A stretch of 64,000 bases of DNA from Clostridiales bacterium (GTDB lineage: Bacteria; Bacillota; Clostridia; Oscillospirales; Oscillospiraceae), in the NCBI GenBank assembly GCA_012523085.1, contig JAAYJC010000015.1:21317-85316 (forward strand), in the 5' to 3' direction. Position numbers and translations under genes: made by a program. Positions within the stretch are counted from its first letter, which is position 1. Every line of letters begins with the position of its first letter. The notes below the pieces were generated by a model. The model was not told the origin of the DNA and searched no databases. It saw only the letters and a list, made by a program, of their open reading frames with translations. Positions 7,195-16,529 of this stretch are shown here, one piece after another.

Positions 7195-9657
7195 ATGCCC
7201 CAGAACCAATTTGTCGACCCGCAAGAAGCGCGGGCTGCCGGTAAACTTGAATTTCAGCCGATTTTGCTCAATCAATATGCTGTTCCGTTTCGCGAAGCGG
7301 CAAGAGAATATTCGAAAGCGGACCTGATGGGTATCTACCGCGATATGTCAATGATCCGGGAATTTGAATCCATGCTCTACAGCATACGCACGACCAAACA
7401 GTATAACAAGATACCCTACGCTTATACGGGACCTGCGCATCTGTATTCCGGGCAGGAAGCAGCCGCGGTCGGTATGGCTTATACGCTTAGTAAAAACGAT
7501 GTGATTTTCGGAAGCCACCGCAGCCACGGCGAGGTCCTGGCCAAGGGTTTTTCGGCAATCAAAAAGCTTCCGGAGGACGAACTGTATCGGATCATGAGGG
7601 ATGTATCGGGTGGTGCGATACTAGCACCGGTGGAAACCCGCAACACATCCGGAAATATCTGGGATCTTGCCGGCGATTTTCTGCTCTATGGGTTTATGTC
7701 CGAGCTGTTTGGCCGGGAAAGCGGATTCGCCCGCGGACTCGGCAACTCGATGCATGTGTTCTTTACACCTTTCGGTATTTACCCGAACAATGCGATCGTC
7801 GGCGGCTCAGCCGGTATCTCGGCGGGTGCGGCGCTGTTCAAAAAAGTGAACCGGAAGCCCGGAATTGTAGTATGCAATATCGGAGACGGGAGTCTTGGAT
7901 GCGGTCCGGTCTGGGAGGCGCTGAATTTTGCGGCACAGGATCAATTTACGAAGCTCTGGGAGGACGGCCGGCGCGGCGGCTTGCCGCTGCTGTTCAACTT
8001 CTTAAATAATTTTTATGGTATGGGCGGCCAGACCAGCGGCGAAACGATGGCCTACGACATCCTCGCCAGAATCGGCGCCGGTATATCCCCGACCCAACTA
8101 CATGCCGAACGCATCGACGGATACAATCCGCTGGCTGTCATCGACGCCTTTTCGCGCAAACGCAAGCTGCTGGAGGATAATAAAGGCCCGGTTTTGCTGG
8201 ACACGATTACATACCGTTATGTGGGTCACAGCGCGACCGACGCCTCGACCTACCGGACAAAGGAGGAAATCGGAGCTTGGCAGCGGCAGGATTCGATAGC
8301 GGCTTTTCGCGGTGAGCTCCTCCGTTCAGGCACTGCCTCTGAAAGTGAGCTTGAGGAGGTAACAGAAAACATCAAAGAGCGCATAACGCGCATTTTTCGT
8401 CTTTCCATTGATGATGAAATATCTCCGCGCATGGATTTGACGAAGAGCCCTGACAGTATCCGAAAATATATGCTCAGCAACGGTCATCGTGAGACCATGG
8501 CGGAAGGCGTTCCCGAAACTATGAAGCCGTTGAGCGAAAACACACGCGTGAAAAAGCTTGAGGCAAAGGCGCGTTTTGCCCTTGATGCCGACGGCAAGGA
8601 AATCAGTAAGCTCAAGCAATTTTCCATCCGTGACGCGCTGTTTGAAGCCATTATCCGTAAATTCTACAAGGACCCGACACTGATCGCTTTCGGCGAAGAC
8701 AACCGCGATTGGGGCGGCGCATTCGGCGTATACGGCGGACTGACCGAAAGCCTTCCCTATCACCGATTCTTCAACACGCCGATCTCGGAAAGCGCAATCG
8801 TCGCGGCCGCGGTCGGTTATGGCTTGATGGGCGGGCGCGCAATCCCTGAGCTGATGTACTGCGACTTTTTGGGACGGGCCGGAGACGAGGTGTTCAACCA
8901 GCTGGCCAAGTGGCAGAGCATGAGCGCGGGTGTGCTGACGATGCCGGTGGTGCTCCGCGTTTCCGTCGGCTCCAAATACGGCGCTCAGCACGCACAGGAC
9001 TGGACAGCCCTGACAGCGCATATCCCCGGTCTTAAGGTTTGTTTTCCCGCAACGCCCTATGATGCCAAGGGTTTAATGACAGCGGCGCTGAACGGCACAG
9101 ACCCCGTCGTCTTTTTTGAAAGCCAGAAGCTTTACGATATGGGTGAACGGTTTCATCCGGTACCGGAAGCGGATTATGAAATTCCCATCGGCCTGCCGGA
9201 TATCAAGCGCAAGGGCTCGGACATTACGATTCTGACCATCGGCGCTTCCCTATATGCCGGTCTCGAGGCAGCGAATATGCTTATTGGCAAGGGGCTTTCC
9301 GCTGAAGTAATCGACGCACGCAGTCTCGTTCCGTTTGACTACAGCCTGCTTGTGGATAGCGTCAAAAAGACCGGGCGGCTCGTGCTTGTCTCCGACGCCT
9401 GCGAACGCGGCAGCTTTTTAAACGATATAGCCCGCAATCTGACCGAATTTGCTTTTGACTTCCTTGACGCACCCCCTGTCGTGATCGGAGCGCCAAATGT
9501 CATTTCACCATGCCCCGAGCTTGAAAACCTGTATTATCCTCAAGCGGAATGGATTCTCGACGCCATTCACGAAAAAATTCTGCCCCTGAGCTGTCATACG
9601 CCAAAGCTCTCTTTCCAAACCGTCGAGAAAATACGGCGCGCACGGCTTGGTACTTAA
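7195..9657 (+). CDS. Fused alpha-beta E1 of a 2-oxoacid (or acetoin) dehydrogenase
   Basis: An 820-residue thiamine diphosphate enzyme that decarboxylates or cleaves a 2-oxo substrate and loads the lipoyl arm of E2. The alpha half (about 30-420) holds the GDGSLG motif near residue 231 and the NNFYGMGG end of the thiamine site near 271, about 40 residues apart, so the usual segment is lengthened. A further insert lies before the LFGRESGFARG region. The beta half (about 478-820) begins KQFSIRDALFEAI, followed by GEDNRDWGGAFGVYGG. In most bacteria these are two genes. Start ATG 7195 follows AGGAGG. The E2-E3-E1 gene order and the fusion are unusual. Substrate unresolved: pyruvate-like, branched or acyloin. 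Confidence 0.9.
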   Translation: MPQNQFVDPQEARAAGKLEFQPILLNQYAVPFREAAREYSKADLMGIYRDMSMIREFESMLYSIRTTKQYNKIPYAYTGPAHLYSGQEAAAVGMAYTLSKNDVIFGSHRSHGEVLAKGFSAIKKLPEDELYRIMRDVSGGAILAPVETRNTSGNIWDLAGDFLLYGFMSELFGRESGFARGLGNSMHVFFTPFGIYPNNAIVGGSAGISAGAALFKKVNRKPGIVVCNIGDGSLGCGPVWEALNFAAQDQFTKLWEDGRRGGLPLLFNFLNNFYGMGGQTSGETMAYDILARIGAGISPTQLHAERIDGYNPLAVIDAFSRKRKLLEDNKGPVLLDTITYRYVGHSATDASTYRTKEEIGAWQRQDSIAAFRGELLRSGTASESELEEVTENIKERITRIFRLSIDDEISPRMDLTKSPDSIRKYMLSNGHRETMAEGVPETMKPLSENTRVKKLEAKARFALDADGKEISKLKQFSIRDALFEAIIRKFYKDPTLIAFGEDNRDWGGAFGVYGGLTESLPYHRFFNTPISESAIVAAAVGYGLMGGRAIPELMYCDFLGRAGDEVFNQLAKWQSMSAGVLTMPVVLRVSVGSKYGAQHAQDWTALTAHIPGLKVCFPATPYDAKGLMTAALNGTDPVVFFESQKLYDMGERFHPVPEADYEIPIGLPDIKRKGSDITILTIGASLYAGLEAANMLIGKGLSAEVIDARSLVPFDYSLLVDSVKKTGRLVLVSDACERGSFLNDIARNLTEFAFDFLDAPPVVIGAPNVISPCPELENLYYPQAEWILDAIHEKILPLSCHTPKLSFQTVEKIRRARLGT

Positions 9658-9687
9658 CACTTACCTTTTATCATAGGCGGTGAAGCG

Positions 9688-10668
9688 ATGGTCTTTCTGG
9701 AGACCGGCTCAACGGACTGTTTTTTCAATATGGCCTTTGAGGAATATGTTTTTGAGCAGTTCGATTGGCGAGAAAGCTACTTTAGTCTTTGGCAGAACGA
9801 GAATGCGGTTGTGGTCGGACGGCATCAGAATACGGTTGCTGAAATTAACCGGAATTTTGTGTGTGAACATGATATTCAGGTCGTGCGAAGGCTGTCAGGC
9901 GGCGGCGCGGTATATCACGATAGTGGAAACTTAAACTTTACATTTATCACAGACGCCCGAAATACGGACAATGCGCATGATTTCGTCTATTTTATCAAAC
10001 CCGTACTTCGTGCGCTTACCGACATCGGCGTTTTCGCGGTGATGTCCGGGCGCAACGATCTGACCATCGACGGCCGCAAATTCTCCGGTAACGCACAGTA
10101 TACGCGCCACGGCCGCGTTTTGCATCACGGAACTCTGCTGTTTAACACAAACCTGCAGTTCCTTGAAGCGGCCCTGACACCGTCAACGCTCAAGCTGCAA
10201 AGCAAGGGTGTTTCTTCCATCAAAAGCCGCGTAACCAATATCAGCGAGCACACCGACGCGACGATGGGTGATTTCCGCAGGCTTCTGCTCAATTCCCTGT
10301 TTCCCTCAGGCGTTATGAAAAGAGACCTTACACGCGATGCAATCGGCGAAATTAACGAACTGCGCGACAGGAAATACGCAGCCTGGGAATGGAATTACAG
10401 CCAATCGCCGCCTTATACAATGAAAACGGAAAAGCAATTCGCATTCGGCTTCGTCGAATTGCTTTTGGACATTAAAAACGGCACGATTAAAAACGTGCGT
10501 ATATTCGGCGACTTTTTCAGCCAGACCGATATTTCCCCTCTGGAATCGGCTTTAATAGGCGCACGACCGACTTTTAACGGTATCCTCGACACTTTGGCCG
10601 ATCGCAGTATAACAGCTGATACATTCATCATAGGTATGCACAACGAAGACCTGGCAGGAATGCTTTAG
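9688..10668 (+). CDS. lplA: Lipoate-protein ligase A
   Basis: A 326-residue ligase that activates free lipoate with ATP and attaches it to the lipoyl lysine, here presumably K43 of the neighbouring E2. RRLSGGGAVYHD is at residues 67-78, followed by GNLNF. K131 in DGRKFSGNA is the conserved lysine that contacts lipoyl-AMP. An accessory C-terminal domain is present (about 245-326), as in LplA rather than LipB. It starts 30 bases after E1. Acetoin and other 2-oxoacid dehydrogenase operons of Bacillota often carry their own lplA, consistent with scavenged lipoate serving this complex. Confidence 0.93.
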   Translation: MVFLETGSTDCFFNMAFEEYVFEQFDWRESYFSLWQNENAVVVGRHQNTVAEINRNFVCEHDIQVVRRLSGGGAVYHDSGNLNFTFITDARNTDNAHDFVYFIKPVLRALTDIGVFAVMSGRNDLTIDGRKFSGNAQYTRHGRVLHHGTLLFNTNLQFLEAALTPSTLKLQSKGVSSIKSRVTNISEHTDATMGDFRRLLLNSLFPSGVMKRDLTRDAIGEINELRDRKYAAWEWNYSQSPPYTMKTEKQFAFGFVELLLDIKNGTIKNVRIFGDFFSQTDISPLESALIGARPTFNGILDTLADRSITADTFIIGMHNEDLAGML

Positions 10669-10704
10669 CATGAAAATTTTTATTATATAAGGAGATGTGC
10701 ATTC

Positions 10705-12123
10705 ATGGGCAAAATCATTACCCTTGGCGTTGCCCCGGTCAAGCGTTCCTTTCTGAGCATGGACGCGGCCAAGACGCAGAAAGACAAGTTTATGTCGGTT
10801 ATCCGCAGTTTAAAACCTGATCTGTTGAACATTGTGGACATCGACGATCTCTGCGAAAATGGGATAGCCCGGGAGGAGAATGTTGTGCCGAGAGCGGTAA
10901 AGAAATTTGCCGATGCCGGTATCGACGCTCTGTTTATCCCCTTCTGCGATTTCGGCGAGGAAACGGTCGCAGCCGGCATTGCCTCGGCCTTCAAGCTTCC
11001 GACGCTGGTCTGGGGTGCGCGCGACGAAAAGCCGAACACCGATCTTGCACGCGGCAGAGACACCCAATGCGGTATGTTCGCCGCAACAAAAGTCATGCGG
11101 AATTATGGCGTCACCTTCAGTTACATATATAATGTGGCATCCGATGATCCCGCTTTTGCGGAAGGGTTTTTAAACTTTATCCGTTTTTCTGCGATCATCA
11201 GGGATATAAACGGCCTGCGTATTTTGAAAATCGGCGACAGACCTTCCTCTTTTTTGAGCGTTATGGCAAACGATGCAAATTTGGTTAACCGCTTCAAGAT
11301 TACAACGGTACCCGTCTCCCCCAGCTCGCTGACCGGACGTGCGATGCGCATGATCGATGAAAACGACCCGGAATTCGAGACCTACTGTACAAGCATTAAA
11401 GCAAGGTTTGATCCGATCAAAACGATGCCTCCTTTCCCCGGTATGCCCGAAGTCAAATTTGAGGACAGCTTAAAAAAGGCCGCGGCCTTGAAGCTCGCCA
11501 TCGGCAGGGTAATGCAGGAACAAAACTGTTCCGCGGCCTCCTTTGAATGCTGGTCGGCATTCTCCTTCGGTTTCGGTGTATGTCCCTGCTTCGCCATTGG
11601 CGATCTCACCGACGAAGGCTTTCCGATATCCTGCGAATGCGATGTAAACGGCGCTGTCACAATGGCTATTTTGCGTGCCTGCGCATTGTATGAAGACTCT
11701 TGTTTTTTGGCGGACCTGACGATCCGCCATCCGCAAAACGACAACGCCGAGCTTTTATGGCACTGCGGACCGTTCCCGTATTCCCTGCGCGCAAAAGACG
11801 CTAAGCCCGGTCTGGACAACTGGCAGGAAACATTTGAGCTCAAGCAGGGTGACCTTACGCTTTGCCGCTTCGACGAAATGGGTGGAGAGTATTCTCTGTT
11901 CGCCGGTGAGGGCAAAACCACCACAGGTCCCGAAACCACCGGAACCTATGTCTGGCTTGAGGTGGACAATTGGAAGCGCTGGGAAGAAAAGCTGATGTTC
12001 GGCCCTTACATTCATCATATCGGCGGTATATACGGCAAGTATCTGCCCGTTTTACGGGAAGCCGCCCGTTATCTGAACGTGAAGTTTGACAATGCGCACG
12101 AACAGGGCATATACAGCTTATAG
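10705..12123 (+). CDS. L-fucose/L-arabinose isomerase family protein
   Basis: A 472-residue member of the L-fucose isomerase fold, manganese enzymes that interconvert an aldose and its ketose. The N-terminal part has two Rossmann-like domains (IPFCDFGEETVAAGIA; GARDEKPNTDLARGRDTQCG). The C-terminal part has candidate metal ligands in SFECWSAFSFG, CECDVNGAVTMA and LLWHCGPFPY. It is shorter than E. coli FucI (about 590) and closer to the uncharacterised FucIase-like group. AAGGAG lies ten bases before ATG 10705. With the FGGY kinase at 3001 it would form an isomerase-kinase module. Enzyme class is likely; the sugar is not known. Confidence 0.8.
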   Translation: MGKIITLGVAPVKRSFLSMDAAKTQKDKFMSVIRSLKPDLLNIVDIDDLCENGIAREENVVPRAVKKFADAGIDALFIPFCDFGEETVAAGIASAFKLPTLVWGARDEKPNTDLARGRDTQCGMFAATKVMRNYGVTFSYIYNVASDDPAFAEGFLNFIRFSAIIRDINGLRILKIGDRPSSFLSVMANDANLVNRFKITTVPVSPSSLTGRAMRMIDENDPEFETYCTSIKARFDPIKTMPPFPGMPEVKFEDSLKKAAALKLAIGRVMQEQNCSAASFECWSAFSFGFGVCPCFAIGDLTDEGFPISCECDVNGAVTMAILRACALYEDSCFLADLTIRHPQNDNAELLWHCGPFPYSLRAKDAKPGLDNWQETFELKQGDLTLCRFDEMGGEYSLFAGEGKTTTGPETTGTYVWLEVDNWKRWEEKLMFGPYIHHIGGIYGKYLPVLREAARYLNVKFDNAHEQGIYSL

Positions 12124-12166
12124 GCGTAAATGACTGCTTAAAATCGAAAAGAAAGGAACTAATTTT

Positions 12167-12679
12167 ATGAAAACAATTAAAGCACGGCAGCTTTCACCGG
12201 AAGCTTTTCAGAAATACGGCGTATATCAAAACCTGCTGGATACAGACGAGCTGGCGAAAAAGTCTCTTCTGCCTCCGTTCGGTTTTTTTCCTGATATGAT
12301 CACACTGGATTTCGATTCACGCAGTCTGCCCACGGTTTCCGTATGCCATGTCACCAGGACTGAAAAGAATATTGTCTCCTTCCTGGAGGCCCATCAATAT
12401 ACCTGCGAAGGCCTTTTACCGCTTGACGGTGATGTCATCATTTTTGTCGGTGCGGCATTCGGAGAACCCAAAACCTTTTCGGTCGAAATGCTTGAGGCTT
12501 TTATCGTACCCAAAGGCACCTTTGTCAAGCTGAACTCCATGGTTTTGCATGGCACGCAATACCCGGTCAGCGCGCAGGAGGTTCACATTCTTTGCCTGCT
12601 GCCGGCCCGGACCTTCAAAAACGACATGCTTGCCAATATGATCATGGACGAGGATAAACGAGCGGAAATCGTCTTCTAA
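12167..12679 (+). CDS. Cupin protein resembling ureidoglycolate lyase (AllA)
   Basis: A 170-residue single-domain protein with the AllA-like cupin layout: N-terminal LSPEAFQKYGVYQNLL, FLEAHQYTCEGLLPLDGDVIIFVG in the middle (written in two parts: FLEAHQYTCEG and LLPLDGDVIIFVG), and FIVPKGTFVKLNSMVLHGTQYP near the end as the second metal-facing strand pair (IVPKGTFV, VLHGTQYP). AllA cleaves ureidoglycolate in purine breakdown, but nothing else here belongs to that pathway. In a sugar locus it may instead be a sugar-acid isomerase or lyase of the same fold. AAAGGA precedes ATG 12167 and a strong hairpin follows, so this is the last gene of the locus. Confidence 0.6.
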   Translation: MKTIKARQLSPEAFQKYGVYQNLLDTDELAKKSLLPPFGFFPDMITLDFDSRSLPTVSVCHVTRTEKNIVSFLEAHQYTCEGLLPLDGDVIIFVGAAFGEPKTFSVEMLEAFIVPKGTFVKLNSMVLHGTQYPVSAQEVHILCLLPARTFKNDMLANMIMDEDKRAEIVF

Positions 12680-12687
12680 ATAGCGTT

Positions 12688-12733
12688 ATGGGACGGGGTT
12701 GCTTCTCTTCGGCGAGAAACAGCCCCGTCCCAT
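12688..12733 (+). terminator. Long hairpin closing the 1-12.7 kb locus
   Basis: ATGGGACGGGG (12688-12698) pairs with CCCCGTCCCAT (12723-12733). The stem continues inward with one wobble and one mismatch to a TTCG tetraloop, giving about 20 paired bases. It begins eight bases after the stop of the AllA-like gene. The tract after it (ATTTGC) is only weakly T-rich, so termination strength is uncertain. Confidence 0.7.
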
Positions 12734-12803
12734 ATTTGCATAAACTCTCAGGAGACGGTGACTTTTACATCTCCTGTCTTTTTAGCTTCCCCTTAATTTC
12801 GCT

Positions 12804-14118
12804 TTATGTCAGATAGGCGTCATACATGCTTCGGACGGTCAGCTCTTTCCGGAACTCTTCCAGTGTCATCGATTTGGATAAGTCGTCTTTTTGCACCTTG
12901 ACAATCTTGACCTCCGAAGTCGGGATATCGAAATAGTTGTCGCTGAAAACTGTGTCCGCATTCTTCAGCGCCAGCTCCACGAATTTTGCAAACGCCTAGG
13001 CTGTGCCATACGCCCCAGGAATGCAGATCGCCTCTTGTTTGATCCATCGGGTTATAAAGGTCCGGACCGCTGGAGGGCGAGGAATACCAGTAAAATGTAT
13101 TCGGATCGTACGTATTTGCAAGCTCCGGTAACAGAACCTGTAACAGCTTTATGTAATCCATCTTCAGCTTCGGCGTATATTCCAAGTCAAATACCCATAA
13201 GCCCATCGCGCCCTCGATCTCATTGTTTCCGCACCATAGGCCAAGAGAGGCATGGTGCCGAAGCCGGCGAATGTTGTCGATCGCTTCCTGTGTCACATTC
13301 TCCTTAAATTCGTCAGTCAGGTCATATGCCGCGTTGGCAAACATAAAATCCTGCCATAAAATGATGCCATTTTCATCACAAAGGTCATAGAAATCATCAT
13401 CCGGATAATAACCGCCGCCCCAGATGCGCAGCATATTGAAATTGGCCTTCACACAGTCTTTAATCAGTTTCCCGCTTCTTTCTTTGCTGCGCCTGCCCAG
13501 AAGGCTGTCTTCCGGGATGTAATTTGCGCCCATTGCGAAAATCGATACCCCATTCACCGTAAAACTGAAGGATTCTCCCCATTTGTCCTTTTCCTATTTC
13601 ACGTTCAAAGAGCGCAGGCCAATTTTGATTCTATTGCTGTCCAGCGGCTCGCTTTCCGCTGCGCCAAGCAAAAACACTTCGACCGTATAAAGCGGGTGTT
13701 CCCCGAAACCGTTCGGCCACCACTGCTTCGGGTTTTCAATATCCAACCGGATATGCTTCGGATTTTCGCCGGTATTCTCTGTTTTCTCAATTTCGGATTT
13801 GTCAGGTCCGATGATCTTTACCGCAGCCTTTACATTCCGCCCGCTCCGATTGAAAACGCTGATGCGAACATCCAACTCAACCTTAGATTCCAGATGGTTT
13901 TGCGTTATGTAAACATCCTCAATTCTGGCGTTCTTGTAGCCTCTGATCGAAATGCTCCGCCATATGCCCATGTCCGGCAGTTTGGGCCCCCAGTCCCAAC
14001 CAAACATGCAGTGCGCCTTGCGCAGATAAAACGATCCCTTGGTGGAATCATCACTATTTTTTAAGGGCGCCTCCCGGTAACGGTTCTCGATGTATTCCAC
14101 CGGTGCATAAAACACCAC
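12804..14118 (-). pseudogene. Beta-mannosidase (GH2), truncated and disrupted
   Basis: Remains of a family GH2 beta-mannosidase. The readable part starts inside the N-terminal sandwich domain (PVEYIENRYREAPL, then HCMFGWDWGPKLPDMGIW); about 150 residues before it are gone. TAG at 13594-13596 interrupts the same frame after LNVK, and the protein resumes at once (NGVSIFAMGANYIPED, IRIWGGGYYPDDDFYD-like strand, then WCGNNEIE with the acid/base Glu). After HSWGVWHS the frame changes near 12995-13005 and jumps to the true C-terminus (ADTVFSDNYFDIP, ELTVRSMYDAYLT). Several hundred residues, including the nucleophile region, are missing. So: lost N-terminus, nonsense codon, large internal deletion with frameshift. 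It cannot give an active enzyme. Confidence 0.85.
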
Positions 14119-14187
14119 AACGCTATATTAACATGGTATTCTTTTGTAATCTTATGATTTTTTGACGTTTTTTTGAACAATACGAAC

Positions 14188-14215
14188 ATGACCAATGGAC
14201 ATACCCATTGGTCAT
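14188..14215. promoter_or_regulatory. Perfect 11-bp inverted repeat, operator-like
   Basis: ATGACCAATGG (14188-14198) and CCATTGGTCAT (14205-14215) form a perfect inverted repeat with a six-base spacer. A direct repeat CATACCCATT (14200-14209 and 14213-14222) overlaps it. It sits between the decayed beta-mannosidase and the AraC-type gene, upstream of both. The symmetry suits a dimeric regulator; which protein binds is unknown. Confidence 0.45.
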
Positions 14216-14403
14216 ACCCATTCGCGGATACCGTTTTTTCTGCAATTGACATCTTCTATCGCATCCCCCTCATCGGACCAGTTTATGCAGAAAATGGGCG
14301 TTGAGGGCAATTTCTGCCGTATTACCGGCGAAATAAGGCAGAGCGCGCGCCAGCAGAAACACCGGATCTGATCACTTTTTGTTCGCCGGAGAACGGATAT
14401 TCG

Positions 14404-15099
14404 ATGAGTGCTATCAGAATTCCTGATGTTTATATCGATCCGGATTTGGAATCGAATGCTGATCTGATCAAGTCAATCAAATACGCCACACCGCTGCACA
14501 ATCATGTTTTTTACGAGTTTTTCTTGATTACCTCCGGAAAATGCCTGCATTTTGTCAATGGTCAGACGCAGAGGCTCAGCGAAGGCGCGCTGGTATTCAT
14601 AAGGCCGGAGGACACACATTGTCATGAATATGACGGGAAAAACGACTGTCAATTCATAAATTCAGCATTCATGAACAAAGCGATTGCGGAAGTGCTCGAC
14701 TTTCAGGGAGAGCCTTCGGATTTTCATGAGCTTCTGACCTGTTTAACGCCGCCTTATGCGATGCTTTCCTCATTGGAAAAAGAGCATTTCATGTCCTGCT
14801 GTGAGGATTTCAGGGTACTCAGTACGCTCGATAAAAAAAGCGCGCGCATTCACATCAGAGGAATGCTCGCGGCGTTGCTCACCCGTTATTTTCTGGTCTG
14901 CAGGGATAAGAAAAACGATTATATCCCGCTTTGGTTCGAGTCGCTTCTGACGCAGATGCAGAAGCAGGAGAATTTTACAGCCGGCATTGAGAAAATGTAC
15001 GAGCTTTCCGGTCGAAGCTCGGGGCATGTGAACAGGCTGTTCAAGCAGCATTTCGGCATCACGCCCGCAGGTCTGAGAGAGAAAAAGTTTTTTTCATAA
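14404..15099 (+). pseudogene. AraC-family regulator lacking its second helix-turn-helix
   Basis: A 231-residue protein with an N-terminal cupin sensor (HNHVFYEFFLITSGKC, LVFIRPEDTHCHEY) and the first AraC helix-turn-helix at the C-terminus (GRSSGHVNRLFKQHFGITPA). Family members continue for about 45 more residues with the linker helix and second helix-turn-helix. Here the frame ends after LREKKFFS, 12 bases before the end of the convergent ROK gene. The tail was probably lost by deletion, and DNA binding is expected to be impaired. Sensor type resembles regulators of sugar genes, and it lies beside the beta-mannosidase remnant it may once have controlled. Confidence 0.6.
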
Positions 15100-15111
15100 C
15101 GGATTGCCGGA

Positions 15112-16284
15112 TCAGATCTTCAAAAATTCCTCCACGAACAGCAGCGCTGCTCCGATCTCACAGGCATTTTTGCCGTACTTGGACAGCTCAATATGGACCT
15201 TATTGTCCGAAATTACCGACTTTTCCTGCACTCGGTCAAGCAGCTCATCCAAATAATCCTTCAGATATTTCTCCAGCTCGCCGCCCAGAATGATGTTGGA
15301 ATCAAATATATGGTTGATATTGGCCAGCGAGGTGGTAAGATGTTCCATGTAATCGTTCCATATATCGCGGTACGCCCGGTTGTTGTTCTTGAGTTCCTGA
15401 AAAAAGTGGTCGAGATTGCGCTTGTCAAACTCGGTCAGGACATCCAAAGAACAATAGGCCTCAAAGCAGCCTTTTTTCCCGCAGGAGCATACCTTTCCGT
15501 TCTCCACGATCGTCATATGCCCGAACTCTCCGGCACTGCAATTCTTGCCCGCGAAAACCTCGCTGTTGATGAGTATGGCTCCGCCGATTCCTTTGTTGAT
15601 GAAAAGGCATATCGCACTGCTGACAGACTCTCTCCGGTACAATTCCGCATAGCCCATCAGGTTCGCGTCGTTTCCCACCTTAACCTTATAGGGAAAACTG
15701 TTTGCGATCTTGTCCAGCGGCATTTTTTTGATTTTCAGCGTCGGCGCCACCTCGATCATTGAATTGTTTATGTTAACCACGCCCGGTACGGCGATACCGA
15801 TCCCAAGCAGCTTGCTCTCGTCGATCATACTGTCCTCAATCGCATACCGGAGATGAAGTGCAAGGCTGTTCCAATATTCATCGGTATTTTCAAAAGGCAG
15901 AAACAAGGCTTTTTGATAAATTGTCCTTACGCCCAGATCGATGATGATCAGGCTGATGCTTTCGTTTTCAATTTTTACGCCGATCGCATATCTCGCGTCA
16001 TACACCGGAACCAATTCAATCGGTTTTCTGCCGCCGGAAGAGGCCAGCATTCCTCTTTCCCTTACCAGCCCGTCATTGATCAAATCCTTGATAATATTCG
16101 ATACGGTCGGGAGACTTAGCCCAAGTATACCGGCAATTTCCGGCTTGCTCATCCCATGCTTTTGAAAGAGCAGATCAACAATCGAGTTTCTGTTTTCTTT
16201 TTTGACGATAATATTATTGGCTCCCGCTTTTTTCAAACCAAGGTTCATCCCTTTCCGGTATAATCCATAAATGACAAAAACCAT
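15112..16284 (-). CDS. ROK-family transcriptional repressor (XylR/NagC-like)
   Basis: A 390-residue sugar-responsive repressor. An N-terminal winged helix (MSKPEIAGILGLSLPTVSNI) binds DNA. The ROK kinase-like domain follows with GIGIAVPGVV, NDANLMGYAE, the GEFGHMTI metal/sugar motif and the zinc loop CSCGKKGCFEAYC. Such proteins release DNA when a sugar or sugar phosphate binds. The start is uncertain: ATG 16284 has GGGAGA very close, and ATG 16248 is the alternative; both leave the winged helix intact. It is convergent with the truncated AraC gene. Targets could be the solute-binding protein or the UROD-like genes on the same strand. Confidence 0.9.
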   Translation of the reverse strand: MVFVIYGLYRKGMNLGLKKAGANNIIVKKENRNSIVDLLFQKHGMSKPEIAGILGLSLPTVSNIIKDLINDGLVRERGMLASSGGRKPIELVPVYDARYAIGVKIENESISLIIIDLGVRTIYQKALFLPFENTDEYWNSLALHLRYAIEDSMIDESKLLGIGIAVPGVVNINNSMIEVAPTLKIKKMPLDKIANSFPYKVKVGNDANLMGYAELYRRESVSSAICLFINKGIGGAILINSEVFAGKNCSAGEFGHMTIVENGKVCSCGKKGCFEAYCSLDVLTEFDKRNLDHFFQELKNNNRAYRDIWNDYMEHLTTSLANINHIFDSNIILGGELEKYLKDYLDELLDRVQEKSVISDNKVHIELSKYGKNACEIGAALLFVEEFLKI

Positions 16285-16529
16285 TCTCCCTTGCCGGGAA
16301 AGGAATGGCTATAAAAATCAGGCTTCGGTTATCTCCGGAAGCCGATGTCGTTTTTCAGCTTTCCTTTGCAGAGGTTTACCACGGGAGAAACAAAAATAGG
16401 ACTGTTTTTTTCATTTAAATAATCATATCTTTCCTTTGTCAACTTGTCAATACATTCAGCGCAACAGACCGTACCTGTGCCGTGTCTTCGGGTTATCTGC
16501 CCGTTTTTCCGCGCAAAAACATGATAACA

